Shown: positions 44,831-54,850, counted from the first letter of the stretch. The stretch: DNA of 64,000 bases from Neptunitalea chrysea (GCF_027924145.1 NZ_BRVP01000011.1:62001-126000), one strand, 5' to 3'. The notes: generated from the letters alone by a model not told the origin. A program made the numbers and translations.

Positions 44831-47800
44831 TTATTTTTGAACCTCTAATGTTTGCTGCGATAATATCTTTTTGTACTCGGTAGGGATGATTTTTACAAAT
44901 TTGGTGATGTATGTATCCCAATCTGCTAAAATCTCTTTACCCAAACTACTGTTGGTATACTCAACATGTTGCTGAATTTTAGTTTTGATAAAGTCAATCT
45001 CTTCTTGTCTGAAGGGGTCAAACTCTATCATTTCCATATTCAGCATCTCATCAAAATTGTCTTGTGTTTTTAATAAGTAAGCAATTCCGCCACTCATACC
45101 AGCACCAAAATTTCTACCTATGGTACCTAGTACAATTACACGTCCACCTGTCATATACTCACACCCGTGAGCACCTATGCCTTCTACAATTACATGTGCA
45201 CCAGAATTTCTAACAGCAAAACGTTCACCGGCTCTACCGTTAATATAAACATTACCTTTGGTAGCTCCGTATAATGCTACGTTACCGGTAATCGAGTTGT
45301 CTCTAGATCTAAAAGTAGCAATACTATTTTTTTGAACCACTAAGGTAGCCCCTGATAACCCTTTTCCTAGATAATCGTTAGATTCTCCTGTAAGTACTAG
45401 ACGCATATGTTGGTTCGTAAAAGCACCAAAACTTTGTCCTGCCGATCCTTCAAATGCTAGATCTATAAATGGAGGTTCTTTTTGGTTTTCCTTTTCAAAT
45501 TTCACCTGATAGTACGATAGGGTAGCCCCTACTGCTCTGTCTAAGTTTATGATTTTATACCTTTTAGTAATGGTTTCGCCCAAACCAAATTTAGGTAGCA
45601 GGTCGTTCACCATACGTTGGTTTAAACTACCTTCCAAATCAAAAGCCTGACAAATAAAGGCATGATTGGTAACATTATATTGATTTTCCGGTTTGAACAA
45701 AACTGGAGTTAAATCCAAATTTTGCAATTTCCAAAAGGTATCTTTTTTACTTTCTTTTAAAACTTCATTGGCTTTACCTACCATTTCATTAATGGTTTTA
45801 AAACCAAGTTGAGCCATTATCTCACGTAACTCTGTAGCAATATGGGTAAAGTAGTTTACCACATATTCTGGTTTTCCAGAGAACAAATCTCTAAGGGTTT
45901 TATTTTGAGTAGCTACCCCTACCGGACATGTGTTGGTATGACACTTGCGCATCATAATACATCCTTGTGTTACTAATGCGGCTGTAGAGATACTCCATTC
46001 TTCAGCCCCTAATAAAGTGGCAATAGCAATGTCTCTGGCTGTACGTAATTGTCCGTCTGTCTGTAAAACCACACGATCTCTTAGCCCATTCATTACTAAG
46101 GTTTGATTGGCTTCTGCCAAGCCAAGTTCCCACGGTAATCCAGCATGTTTGATAGAGCTAATAGGCGAAGCTCCTGTACCACCATCATATCCAGAAATCA
46201 TAATAGCTTCTGCTTTGGCTTTTGCAACCCCTGCAGCAATAGTCCCTACACCTGCTTTAGAAACCAATTTCACATTGATTCGTGCAGATGGGTTTGCCGA
46301 TTTTAAATCGTATATAAGTTGTGCTAAATCCTCAATGGAATAGATGTCATGGTGCGGAGGTGGTGAAATTAAACTAACTCCAGGTGTAGCATTTCTAACA
46401 CGTCCAATCCATTCATCAACCTTAAAGCCAGGTAGCTGACCGCCTTCTCCAGGTTTTGCTCCCTGAGCAACTTTTATCTGTAGCTCGTTTGCCTCTGATA
46501 AGTAATCAATGGTAACACCAAATCTACCCGATGCCACTTGTTTAATAGAAGAACGCATATTGTCTCCGTTCTCTTTAGGTGTATATCTTATAGGATCTTC
46601 ACCACCTTCACCTGAATTTGATTTACCACCTATTTTATTCATGGCAATAGCTAGAGAAGTATGTGCTTCCCATGATAAAGAGCCAAATGACATAGCTCCG
46701 GTAGAGAAACGTTTTAAAATACTTTCTACCGGTTCTACTTCTTCAATAGATACCGGAACACGCATTCTGAATCGTAACAGACTTCTTAAAGAAACTCGAC
46801 TCTTTGTGTCAATTATTTCGGCAAACTTCTTGTATAGTTGATAATCGTTTTTCCAGGAACATTGTTGTAGTAAATGAATTACCTCAGGAGAAAATAAATG
46901 CTCTTCTCCGTCTTTTTTCCATTGGAAAAAACCACCTGCTTGTAAATAGTTATTATGTTCATTGTAGGCAGCAGCATGTTTACTTAAAATTTCTCTGGAA
47001 AGATCATCAAATTTTAAACCACCAATTCTACTAACCGTTCCGGTAAAAGAGTATTCAACCACTTCAGGGTGAATACCAACAGCTTCAAAAATCTGAGCTC
47101 CATGATACGATTGTAAGGTAGATATTCCCATTTTAGAGAAAATTTTTAACAATCCAGCATTTACCGATTTTATATAATTGTCATATGCTTTTTCAATACT
47201 AATTTCACCTTTGCTTTCATCTACTATCTGATCAATGTTAGCAAAAGTCATATAAGGGTTTACTACATTCGCACCGTATCCAATTAAGGTTGCAAAGTGG
47301 TGCGATTCCATAACATCTCCTGCTTCAACGGCAATCCCAGTACGAACTCTTAATTTTTTACGTGTTAAGTGATGGTGTATGGTTCCTGTAGCTAATAAGG
47401 ATGGAATTGGAGCGTATAATTCGTTGGCCTCTCTGTCAGAGATAACTAATACGTTCATCCCCTCATCTAAAATAGCCTTGTCCGCTTCTTTACAAAGTTG
47501 TTCCAAAGCTTCTTTTAATCTTCCGGGTTTTCCATCAGCAAGATATACCGCATTTAATTGACGGGTTCTGAAATTGGTATGATCTATTTGCCTTATTTTC
47601 TCTAAATGCTCATTGGTTACTATCGGATGCTCAAAAGTAATTTGTTTACAGTGTGCGGGTGTACCCGAAAGGATATTGAACGACCGGCCGATACTGGTTT
47701 TAGTAGACATCATTACGCGTTCACGTAAGGGGTCAATTGGCGGGTTACTTACCTGAGCAAAATGCTGTTTAAAGTAATTGCTAAGGTGTTGAGGTTTTTC

Positions 47801-49312
47801 AGAGAGAATGGCTAATGGTGTATCGGCTCCCATAGATCCAATAGGTTCTTTACCTCCTGTAACCGTATCTACCAGATTACGGTGCAAATCTTCTTCGGTA
47901 TATCCAAACATTTTTTGTTTGGCAAACAATTGCTCTTCCTTAATAACGTATTGTAATTTTTTTTCAGGGAGAACATCTATTTCAATTTCATTGTTTTCTA
48001 ACCACTTTCCGTATGGTTTTTCGGAAACAATATTTTTCTTAACGTCTTCGTCTTCAATAAATTCTTCTTTGTTTAGGTCTATTAAGAAAATTTTACCCGG
48101 TTCTAAACGACCTTTTCGTAAAATGTTTTCTTCTTCTACCGGAAGTGCTCCTGCTTCTGATGATAAAATAATTCTACCATCCTTAGTAAAGCAGAACCTT
48201 GATGGTCGTAACCCATTACGGTCTAAAGTGGCTCCTACTATTTCTCCATTGGTAAAACAAAGAGAAGCTGGTCCGTCCCATGGTTCTATTAGTGAAGCAT
48301 GGTATTGATAAAACTCCTTACGTTGTTTATTCATAATGTCATCTTCTTGCCATGCCTCTGGTATAAGCATCATCATACTGTTTTGTAAACTTCTACCACC
48401 TTGGTATAAGAGTTCTAACATATTATCCAGATTACAAGAATCGGAATTTGTATGCTTAACAATGGGGTTTAGCGTACTAATATCTTGTGGGGAAAAGAAG
48501 GATGATTCCAAATGGTTCTGGAAAGACTGCATCCAGTTTACATTTCCTTGTATGGTATTAATTTCACCATTGTGCGCTAAGAAACGGAAAGGTTGCGCTA
48601 AATGCCATTTAGGGAATGTATTGGTAGAGAATCTGGAATGAATAAGTATAATTCTACTTTTGAATAACGGATCTGTTAAATCTTTATAGTAATCTTTTAA
48701 CTGAAATGTAGTTAACTGACCTTTATATATTATAGTTTTAGATGAGAACGAAGCGATGTAGAAATTCTCATCGGTCATGTTTCTATGAGAATGTATGCTA
48801 TTTGTTATTTCTTTGCGAAGTACATATAAACGTCTCTCAAACTCTCTTGTATTCTCAGCATATTTTTCATGAGTAACAAAAAGTTGTTCAATAGCAGGTT
48901 CTGTACTTTTAGGAGTATCTCCTAGAGTGTTATTATCTACTGCTACTTTTCGGTAACCTAATAATTCAAAGTCATTCTTTTCAAGAATAACATTAATATC
49001 GTTTCTACAAATAGATTTTAAATGTTTGTCGCTAGGTAAAAATAACATAGCAACACCATATTTACCAGCTTCCGGTATGTCTATTCCAAGATAGTCTAAT
49101 TTGCTTCTAAAAAATTCATCCGGAATTTGAGTAAGCATTCCTGCACCATCACCAGAACAAACATCAATTCCTGTTCCTCCGCGGTGTTCCATATTTTCTA
49201 ACATGGTAATTCCATCAAGCACCAATTGGTGACTGGCTTCACCTTTTACTTGAGTGATAAAACCAATACCGCACGCATCATGTTCAAAGCTCTCTCTATA
49301 TAATCCGCTCAT
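44831..49312 (-). CDS. gltB: Glutamate synthase large (alpha) subunit
   Basis: A 1493-residue enzyme producing two glutamates from glutamine and 2-oxoglutarate. Processing after Ala13 would expose the N-terminal nucleophile Cys14 (HDACGIGFI). The glutaminase domain is about 14-420, then the central and FMN-binding domain with AQGAKPGEGGQLPG, PPPHHDIYSIEDLAQLIYDLK and GYDGGTGASP. The 3Fe-4S cysteines lie in CIMMRKCHTNTCPVG. The C-terminal beta-helix has GNVALYGATKG and GERFAVRNSGA. First gene of gltBD, expected to be nitrogen-regulated; its long upstream region carries several hairpins. Confidence 0.98.
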   Translation of the reverse strand: MSGLYRESFEHDACGIGFITQVKGEASHQLVLDGITMLENMEHRGGTGIDVCSGDGAGMLTQIPDEFFRSKLDYLGIDIPEAGKYGVAMLFLPSDKHLKSICRNDINVILEKNDFELLGYRKVAVDNNTLGDTPKSTEPAIEQLFVTHEKYAENTREFERRLYVLRKEITNSIHSHRNMTDENFYIASFSSKTIIYKGQLTTFQLKDYYKDLTDPLFKSRIILIHSRFSTNTFPKWHLAQPFRFLAHNGEINTIQGNVNWMQSFQNHLESSFFSPQDISTLNPIVKHTNSDSCNLDNMLELLYQGGRSLQNSMMMLIPEAWQEDDIMNKQRKEFYQYHASLIEPWDGPASLCFTNGEIVGATLDRNGLRPSRFCFTKDGRIILSSEAGALPVEEENILRKGRLEPGKIFLIDLNKEEFIEDEDVKKNIVSEKPYGKWLENNEIEIDVLPEKKLQYVIKEEQLFAKQKMFGYTEEDLHRNLVDTVTGGKEPIGSMGADTPLAILSEKPQHLSNYFKQHFAQVSNPPIDPLRERVMMSTKTSIGRSFNILSGTPAHCKQITFEHPIVTNEHLEKIRQIDHTNFRTRQLNAVYLADGKPGRLKEALEQLCKEADKAILDEGMNVLVISDREANELYAPIPSLLATGTIHHHLTRKKLRVRTGIAVEAGDVMESHHFATLIGYGANVVNPYMTFANIDQIVDESKGEISIEKAYDNYIKSVNAGLLKIFSKMGISTLQSYHGAQIFEAVGIHPEVVEYSFTGTVSRIGGLKFDDLSREILSKHAAAYNEHNNYLQAGGFFQWKKDGEEHLFSPEVIHLLQQCSWKNDYQLYKKFAEIIDTKSRVSLRSLLRFRMRVPVSIEEVEPVESILKRFSTGAMSFGSLSWEAHTSLAIAMNKIGGKSNSGEGGEDPIRYTPKENGDNMRSSIKQVASGRFGVTIDYLSEANELQIKVAQGAKPGEGGQLPGFKVDEWIGRVRNATPGVSLISPPPHHDIYSIEDLAQLIYDLKSANPSARINVKLVSKAGVGTIAAGVAKAKAEAIMISGYDGGTGASPISSIKHAGLPWELGLAEANQTLVMNGLRDRVVLQTDGQLRTARDIAIATLLGAEEWSISTAALVTQGCIMMRKCHTNTCPVGVATQNKTLRDLFSGKPEYVVNYFTHIATELREIMAQLGFKTINEMVGKANEVLKESKKDTFWKLQNLDLTPVLFKPENQYNVTNHAFICQAFDLEGSLNQRMVNDLLPKFGLGETITKRYKIINLDRAVGATLSYYQVKFEKENQKEPPFIDLAFEGSAGQSFGAFTNQHMRLVLTGESNDYLGKGLSGATLVVQKNSIATFRSRDNSITGNVALYGATKGNVYINGRAGERFAVRNSGAHVIVEGIGAHGCEYMTGGRVIVLGTIGRNFGAGMSGGIAYLLKTQDNFDEMLNMEMIEFDPFRQEEIDFIKTKIQQHVEYTNSSLGKEILADWDTYITKFVKIIPTEYKKILSQQTLEVQK

Positions 49313-49556
49313 TCTTTTCTGTGTTATTTATTTGAGAAATGTTTACTAATTTAAGTTATTATTTGTTAATTTTTAACTTGATTTAACAATAGCTTGAAAT
49401 TAATGTTGAATTATTAAATTACAGTTGTTAAAATGGTAATACGTTGATTGATGTCCTTAAGTTATTTATAAATTCTTAAAAAAACAAGCGTTATAAGTTA
49501 TGTATATGTCTTAACTAGAGGGTTGTAGGTATATTTGTGTAATTTTTTTTCAGATG

Positions 49557-49578
49557 TACCCCTATTTTTTTAGGGGTA
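49557..49578. terminator. Perfect 8-bp hairpin in the acd-gltB gap
   Basis: TACCCCTA, six T, TAGGGGTA. On the minus strand the loop is A6, so it has no T-tail; it may be a structure in a read-through leader or a protein-binding dyad. Confidence 0.4.
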
Positions 49579-49597
49579 TATGTAGATGTAGTGGTAA

Positions 49598-49642
49598 AAA
49601 ACCACATATTACCCTCTATGGTATAGGGTAGCGTGTGGTTTT
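49598..49642 (-). terminator. Nested terminator of the acyl-CoA dehydrogenase gene
   Basis: Outer stem AAAACCACA / TGTGGTTTT (49598-49606, 49634-49642) encloses inner stem TACCCT / AGGGTA (49610-49615, 49625-49630). On the minus strand it ends in a T-run. ACCAC (49601-49605) can alternatively pair with GTGGT at 49591-49595, so two mutually exclusive folds exist. Confidence 0.6.
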
Positions 49643-49660
49643 ATAATGTGTAAATAGCTA

Positions 49661-50803
49661 TTATTTTTGTAAAACAGATCTTGAGATCACTACTTTTTGA
49701 ATCTCAGAGGTACCTTCGTAAATTTGGGTGATTTTTGCATCTCTCATCATGCGTTCAACATGATACTCTTTTACATATCCATTACCTCCATGTATTTGTA
49801 CAGCCTCAACAGTTGTTTCCATAGCTACCTGAGATGCATATAGTTTAGCCATGGCCCCTGAAAGGTCGTAGTCGTTATGGTTGTCTTTATCCCAAGCGGC
49901 TTTGTATACCAAATATCTAGCGGCTTCTATACTGGTATGCATATCGGCTAGTTTAAATGCAATAGCCTGATGGTTACAAATTTCTGTTCCAAAAGCTTTT
50001 CGTACTTTAGAGTATTCTTTAGCTAGTTCATAAGCTCCTGCTGCAATACCTAAAGCTTGTGCTGCAATACCAATACGGCCGCCAGCTAAGACTTTCATAG
50101 CAAATTTGAATCCGAATCTGTCTTCTCCAATTCTATTTTCCTTAGGTACTTTAACATCTGTAAACATTAAGGAGTGAGTGTCCGATCCTCTAATACCCAT
50201 TTTTTGTTCCTTAGCACCTATCTCAAAGCCTTCCCATCCTTTCTCAACAATAAAGGCGTTAATTCCTTTATGTCTTAATTCCGGATGTGTTTGGGCAATT
50301 ACTAAATAGAAATCGGCGGTGCCTCCATTGGTAATCCAATTTTTGGTGCCATTTAATATATAGTGATCTTCTTTTTCAAATGCTGTAGTTTTCTGCGAAG
50401 TAGCATCACTTCCTGCTTCTGGTTCAGATAGGCAGAATGCTCCAATAGACGCTCCAGAAGCTAGTTTGGTAAGGTATTTTTGTTTTTGCTCTTCTGTTCC
50501 GTAAGTTTCAAGTCCCCAGCATACCAATGAGTTATTCACCGACATGACTACCGATGCTGATGCATCTACTTTAGAGAGTTCTTCCATGGCAATTACGTAT
50601 GAAAGTGTGTCCATACCATTACCACCATATTTTGGGTCGGTCATCATTCCTAAGAATCCGAGTTCTCCCATTTGTTTTACTTCTTCGGTAGGAAAAAGTT
50701 GTTTTTCATCTCTTTCAATAACACCTGGTAGCAAAATATTTTTAGCAAAATCTCTTGCTGCTTGTTGAATCATTAAGTGTTCTTCAGTTAAAGAAAAGTC
50801 CAT
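49661..50803 (-). CDS. Acyl-CoA dehydrogenase (short-chain type)
   Basis: A 380-residue FAD enzyme of beta-oxidation or branched-chain amino-acid breakdown. FTEEHLMI-type start (DFSLTEEHLMIQQ), GAFCLSEPEAGSDA and NGTKNWITNGG flavin/substrate motifs, and QIHGGNGYVKEYHVERMMRD are present. The catalytic base is Glu363 in IYEGTSEIQ, the C-terminal position of short/medium-chain enzymes, not the isovaleryl-type position. Electrons would pass to ETF. Exact chain preference cannot be set from sequence. Monocistronic, with its own promoter. Confidence 0.95.
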   Translation of the reverse strand: MDFSLTEEHLMIQQAARDFAKNILLPGVIERDEKQLFPTEEVKQMGELGFLGMMTDPKYGGNGMDTLSYVIAMEELSKVDASASVVMSVNNSLVCWGLETYGTEEQKQKYLTKLASGASIGAFCLSEPEAGSDATSQKTTAFEKEDHYILNGTKNWITNGGTADFYLVIAQTHPELRHKGINAFIVEKGWEGFEIGAKEQKMGIRGSDTHSLMFTDVKVPKENRIGEDRFGFKFAMKVLAGGRIGIAAQALGIAAGAYELAKEYSKVRKAFGTEICNHQAIAFKLADMHTSIEAARYLVYKAAWDKDNHNDYDLSGAMAKLYASQVAMETTVEAVQIHGGNGYVKEYHVERMMRDAKITQIYEGTSEIQKVVISRSVLQK

Positions 50804-50843
50804 ATTATTGTAATAAGATTAACGATTTGTTGAAGTTTTGTTT

Positions 50844-50874
50844 CAAATATAGGTGTAAAATATGAATTATTCAA
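50844..50874 (-). promoter_or_regulatory. Promoter of the acyl-CoA dehydrogenase gene
   Basis: Minus-strand -33 TTG (50872-50874), 20-base spacer, -7 TATATTTG (50844-50851). It lies 40 bases upstream of the start codon and just behind the divergent anmK start. Confidence 0.65.
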
Positions 50875-50898
50875 TATTCAATTGCTATTTTTACATAT

Positions 50899-51957
50899 AT
50901 GAAAAAAAATATTTATAACGTTGTAGGGCTTATGTCTGGGACTTCTTTAGATGGGGTTGATATTGTTTATTGTAGGCTTGCGCTTACGAGTGAGTGGGGG
51001 TATGAAGTTATCTATGGAAAAACCTATGCCTACCCCGATTTATGGAAGGATATATTGTTAGGAGCTATACATAAAACGAGTAATGAGGTAGATGAAATAG
51101 ATGAAAGGTATACCAAATATCTTGGAGAATTAATTCAGAAATTTAAAAAGGAATATTCTATAACAGAGGTAGATTTGGTATGTTCTCATGGACATACTAT
51201 TTTTCATGATCCTGCTAATGGGTATACCAAGCAGATTGGCAATAAATCAGAGTTAGCTAAGATAGTTGGTGAAACGGTAATGTGTGATTTTAGAGTGCAA
51301 GATGTTGAACTTGGCGGACAAGGTGCTCCATTAGTACCTATAGGAGATAGGTTGTTGTTTGGGAGTTATTACTATTGTTTAAATTTAGGGGGTTTTGCTA
51401 ATATTTCTTTTGAGGAAAAAGGAGAGCGTATTGCTTATGATATTTGTCCGGTTAATATTGTACTAAACCATTACACGCGTAAAATTGGATTGGAGTATGA
51501 TGCTGCTGGATACCTGGCGTCATCAGGAACAGTTTCGGACGTATTGTTAACACAATTAAATAGCCTTAATTTCTATCGTCAGAGTTATCCTAAATCGCTG
51601 GGATTAGAGTGGGTGCAAAAAGAGGTTTTGCCAATGATAGATGATTTAAATTTAACGATACCTGATATTTTAAAAACGTTTGTCATTCATGTGGCAGAGC
51701 AGATAGCCAAAGTTGTGCAGCCAGATAAATCATTATTAGCAACAGGGGGAGGTGTGTATAATACGTTTTTAATGAATGCTATTAAACAGTCTTCTAAGGT
51801 GAAAGTTGAAGCGGCAGATGCAAAACTTATAGAGTATAAAGAGGCACTTATATTTGGGCTTCTTGGAGTACTAAAACATAGAGATGAGGTAAACTGTTTA
51901 AGCAGTGTAACAGGTGCTCGAAGAGATCATAGTTCTGGGGTGTTGTATAATCCGTAA
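50899..51957 (+). CDS. anmK: Anhydro-N-acetylmuramic acid kinase
   Basis: A 352-residue kinase that recycles the cell-wall sugar 1,6-anhydro-MurNAc to MurNAc-6-phosphate. GLMSGTSLDGVDIVYC opens it, SHGHTIFHDP contains the usual conserved block, GGQGAPLVPIGDRLLF and NLGGFANIS follow, and ATGGGVYNTFL is the second ATP-site segment. Somewhat shorter than the 370-residue E. coli enzyme but complete. Divergent from the acyl-CoA dehydrogenase; no MurQ is nearby. Confidence 0.95.
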   Translation: MKKNIYNVVGLMSGTSLDGVDIVYCRLALTSEWGYEVIYGKTYAYPDLWKDILLGAIHKTSNEVDEIDERYTKYLGELIQKFKKEYSITEVDLVCSHGHTIFHDPANGYTKQIGNKSELAKIVGETVMCDFRVQDVELGGQGAPLVPIGDRLLFGSYYYCLNLGGFANISFEEKGERIAYDICPVNIVLNHYTRKIGLEYDAAGYLASSGTVSDVLLTQLNSLNFYRQSYPKSLGLEWVQKEVLPMIDDLNLTIPDILKTFVIHVAEQIAKVVQPDKSLLATGGGVYNTFLMNAIKQSSKVKVEAADAKLIEYKEALIFGLLGVLKHRDEVNCLSSVTGARRDHSSGVLYNP

Positions 51958-52133
51958 TAGATAACTTTTGTATTCGTATAGTAAATTAAAATTTTTATTT
52001 AAAGAAATACAGTGCTTTAGTAATACATTTGCACATGGAAATAATAGTTAAGAATGGTTTGTGTAAAATGTATTCTATTGTTATAAAATAGATAAGCTTA
52101 ACACTTCTTATTATTAAACCATCTACAATTTTT

Positions 52134-52141
52134 TATATTTG
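52134..52141 (+). promoter_or_regulatory. -7 promoter element of the amino-acid dehydrogenase gene
   Basis: TATATTTG, 23 bases upstream of the ATG at 52165. A second TAnnTTTG match (TACATTTG, 52024-52031) lies 110 bases further upstream. Neither has a clean -33 TTG. Confidence 0.55.
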
Positions 52142-52164
52142 CTTCCCGTAATTAACAAACATAA

Positions 52165-53391
52165 ATGAAAGAATTACTAAAACAGTACGAGGAGAAAGCT
52201 CCGGAAATCGTATTTAACTGGAAAGATTCAGAAACAGAGGCCGAAGGTTGGACAGTTATTAACTCATTAAGAGGAGGTGCAGCTGGTGGAGGTACCCGAA
52301 TGAGACTTGGTTTAGATATGAACGAAGTGTTGTCGTTAGCAAAAACCATGGAGGTTAAGTTTACTGTTTCAGGACCGGCGATTGGTGGGGCTAAGTCAGG
52401 GATTAATTTTGATCCGAAGGATCCTAGAAAAAAGGGAGTTTTAGAAAGATGGTATAAAGCGGTTTCTCCTTTATTAAAAAGTTACTATGGAACAGGGGGA
52501 GATTTAAATGTTGATGAGATTAATGAAGTAATTCCGATTACTGAAGATTGTGGGGTATGGCATCCTCAAGAAGGAGTGTTTAACGGGCACTTTCATCCTA
52601 CCGAGGCAGATAAGATTAATAGAATAGGTCAGTTACGTCAAGGAGTGATAAAGGTGTTGGAAAATGCACAGTTTTCACCAGATATTCATAAAAAATATAC
52701 AGTAGCCGATATGATTACCGGATATGGTGTTGCCGAAGCGGTGCATCATTACTACAGTATTTACGATGGAGGTATAGAAGGTAAAAGAGCTATTGTTCAA
52801 GGTTTTGGTAATGTAGGGTCTGCAGCAGCGTATTATTTATCTCAAATGGGTGCCAAAATAGTTGGTATTATTGACATCGCAGGAGGTATATTAAAAGAAG
52901 AAGGTTTTTCTTTTGAAGAGATAAAAGAATTATTCTTAACTAAAAACGGAAATACATTACAGGCAGATAATTTAATTCCATTTGAAGAAATGAATGAGAA
53001 AGTATGGAAACTTGAAGCAGAGATTTTTGCTCCTTGTGCGGCTTCTCGTTTAATAACAAGAGATCAAATTGAGTCGCTTATCAATTCAGGACTGGAGGTT
53101 GTTTCGTGTGGAGCTAATGTACCATTTGCCGATAAGGAAATTTTCTTTGGGGAGATTATGGAATTTACCGATTCTAAAATCAGCTTAATACCTGATTTTA
53201 TTTCTAACTGTGGAATGGCAAGAGTGTTTGCGTATTTTATGGAGAGAAGAGTAGAAATGACCGATGAGGCTATTTTTGAAGATACCTCCGAAACCATTAA
53301 AAGGGCACTTGAAAAAACGTATGCTAAAAGTTCTTCCAAAACCGGAATTAGTAGCACAGCCTTTGAAATAGCCTTAAACCAATTAGTATAA
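52165..53391 (+). CDS. Glu/Leu/Phe/Val dehydrogenase
   Basis: A 408-residue NAD(P)-dependent oxidative deaminase. The dimerisation/catalytic domain has LRGGAAGGGTRMRLG and SGPAIGGAKSGINFDP, which holds the substrate-binding lysines in a variant of the usual GGGKGG motif. The Rossmann domain has VQGFGNVGSAAAYYLSQMG, and FAPCAASRLIT and VVSCGANVPF near the end. The variant motif and the acidic GTGGDLNVDEI loop make the substrate uncertain: glutamate, leucine/valine or phenylalanine are all possible. nhaD follows after 23 bases with no terminator, so they may be co-transcribed. Confidence 0.92.
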   Translation: MKELLKQYEEKAPEIVFNWKDSETEAEGWTVINSLRGGAAGGGTRMRLGLDMNEVLSLAKTMEVKFTVSGPAIGGAKSGINFDPKDPRKKGVLERWYKAVSPLLKSYYGTGGDLNVDEINEVIPITEDCGVWHPQEGVFNGHFHPTEADKINRIGQLRQGVIKVLENAQFSPDIHKKYTVADMITGYGVAEAVHHYYSIYDGGIEGKRAIVQGFGNVGSAAAYYLSQMGAKIVGIIDIAGGILKEEGFSFEEIKELFLTKNGNTLQADNLIPFEEMNEKVWKLEAEIFAPCAASRLITRDQIESLINSGLEVVSCGANVPFADKEIFFGEIMEFTDSKISLIPDFISNCGMARVFAYFMERRVEMTDEAIFEDTSETIKRALEKTYAKSSSKTGISSTAFEIALNQLV

Positions 53392-53414
53392 ATAAATTAG
53401 TAAGTATATTATAA

Positions 53415-54776
53415 ATGGAAACAATTATTATTATAGTATTCGTTTTAGGGTACTTAGGTATTGCGTTTGAACACAGTGTAAAGGTCGATAAGCTGATTCC
53501 TGCATTAGTTATGATGGCTGTTTTATGGGCTCTTATTGGAATAGATCATATGACGGTGTACGAAGTTAATGCGCAAGCCAGAGAGCTGGAGCCAACTCAT
53601 ATTGATGAAATTTTATTACATCACCTCGGTAAAACAGCTGAAATTATTGTGTTTTTATTAGGGGCAATGACAATTGTAGAGATTATTGACTATTTTGATG
53701 GTTTCTCTACTATTAAGGCGTTTATTAAAACAAAAAAGAAGCGTAGCTTGTTGTGGATATTTTCAATTTTAGCATTTATACTTTCTGCAATTATTGATAA
53801 CCTTACGGCAACTATTGTTTTAATTACAATTTTACAAAAATTAGTAAAAGACAAAGATTTACGCTTATGGTTTGCAGGTATCATTATAATTGCTGCAAAC
53901 GCTGGTGGTGCTTGGTCTCCTATCGGAGATGTTACTACAACTATGCTTTGGATAGCTAATAAGGTTACTGCACCATCGTTGATAGAGCATGTGTTTGTAC
54001 CGTCTATTTTATGTTTCGTGGTACCAACATTTGTTGCTTCAAGAATGAAAATTTTTGCTGGGAATGTAGAGGTAGATGAAAACGAAGAAGGATCGGGGTC
54101 TAAGTTTGCTTCTAGAATGTTCTATTTGGGGTTAGCTGGAATTATTTCGGTTCCGGTATTTAAAATGGTAACACACTTACCTCCTTATATGGGAATGATG
54201 CTTGCGTTAGCTGTTGTAGCAACGTTTGCAGAATTATACAGTAACACTAAAATATCTATTTCTCACGTAGATGGAGAAAGTGAGGCAGCAGCACATCACA
54301 GTCCGGTACATAATGCACTTTCTAAGATTGAATTGCCAAGTATTTTATTCTTCTTAGGAATTTTGCTAGCGGTTGCTGCTTTAGAGTCTTTAGGAATGTT
54401 GTTTCAATTTGCAGATGTTTTAAATGAATCTATGCCTATGTTGGGTACAGAGTCTATGGGAGAGCATGTATCAGATCTAACAGTAATGTTGTTAGGTGCG
54501 GGTTCTGCGGTTATTGATAATGTACCTTTAGTAGCAGCGAGTATTGGAATGTTTGCTGCGGGTCCAGATGATCCTGTTTGGCATTTTATTGCATTCTCTG
54601 CGGGTACAGGTGGTAGTATGTTAATTATCGGTTCTGCTGCAGGGGTTGTTGCTATGGGTATGGAGAAAATTAATTTCGTATGGTTCTTGAAAAAGATTAG
54701 CTGGTTAGCCTTATTAGGTTTTCTTTCTGGTTCTATTGGTTTTATCCTTATCAGGAATTTGATATTGAATGCTTAA
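53415..54776 (+). CDS. nhaD: Na+/H+ antiporter NhaD
   Basis: A 453-residue inner-membrane antiporter with about 12 hydrophobic helices. It belongs to the NhaD/arsenite-permease superfamily. Signature stretches are GKTAEIIVFLLGAMTIVEIIDY, DNLTATIVLITIL, the duplicated NAGGAWSPIGDVTTTMLW, and the C-terminal mirror VIDNVPLVAA with SAGTGGSMLIIGSAAGV. Sodium export and pH homeostasis fit a marine organism. It ends at a very strong terminator. Confidence 0.94.
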   Translation: METIIIIVFVLGYLGIAFEHSVKVDKLIPALVMMAVLWALIGIDHMTVYEVNAQARELEPTHIDEILLHHLGKTAEIIVFLLGAMTIVEIIDYFDGFSTIKAFIKTKKKRSLLWIFSILAFILSAIIDNLTATIVLITILQKLVKDKDLRLWFAGIIIIAANAGGAWSPIGDVTTTMLWIANKVTAPSLIEHVFVPSILCFVVPTFVASRMKIFAGNVEVDENEEGSGSKFASRMFYLGLAGIISVPVFKMVTHLPPYMGMMLALAVVATFAELYSNTKISISHVDGESEAAAHHSPVHNALSKIELPSILFFLGILLAVAALESLGMLFQFADVLNESMPMLGTESMGEHVSDLTVMLLGAGSAVIDNVPLVAASIGMFAAGPDDPVWHFIAFSAGTGGSMLIIGSAAGVVAMGMEKINFVWFLKKISWLALLGFLSGSIGFILIRNLILNA

Positions 54777-54799
54777 TTAAAAAGTAATAACTATCATAT

Positions 54800-54850
54800 A
54801 AATTGCCTTTTCAGGAAATCAAAAAAGTTTCTTGGAAAGGCAATTTTATT
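54800..54850 (+). terminator. Strong terminator after nhaD
   Basis: A 19-bp stem (54800-54818 with 54828-54846) containing only two G-U pairs, a 9-base loop and an AT-rich T-tail, 24 bases after the stop codon. Confidence 0.85.

Larger units (their letters stand above)
49313..49660. other. Intergenic region upstream of gltB with stacked hairpins
   Basis: About 350 bases between the acyl-CoA dehydrogenase stop and the gltB start on the same strand. No gene is seen. It contains the nested hairpin at 49598-49642, the perfect hairpin TACCCCTA-T6-TAGGGGTA at 49557-49578, and then about 240 AT-rich bases that must hold the gltB promoter. No exact TAnnTTTG element was found there. Confidence 0.55.
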
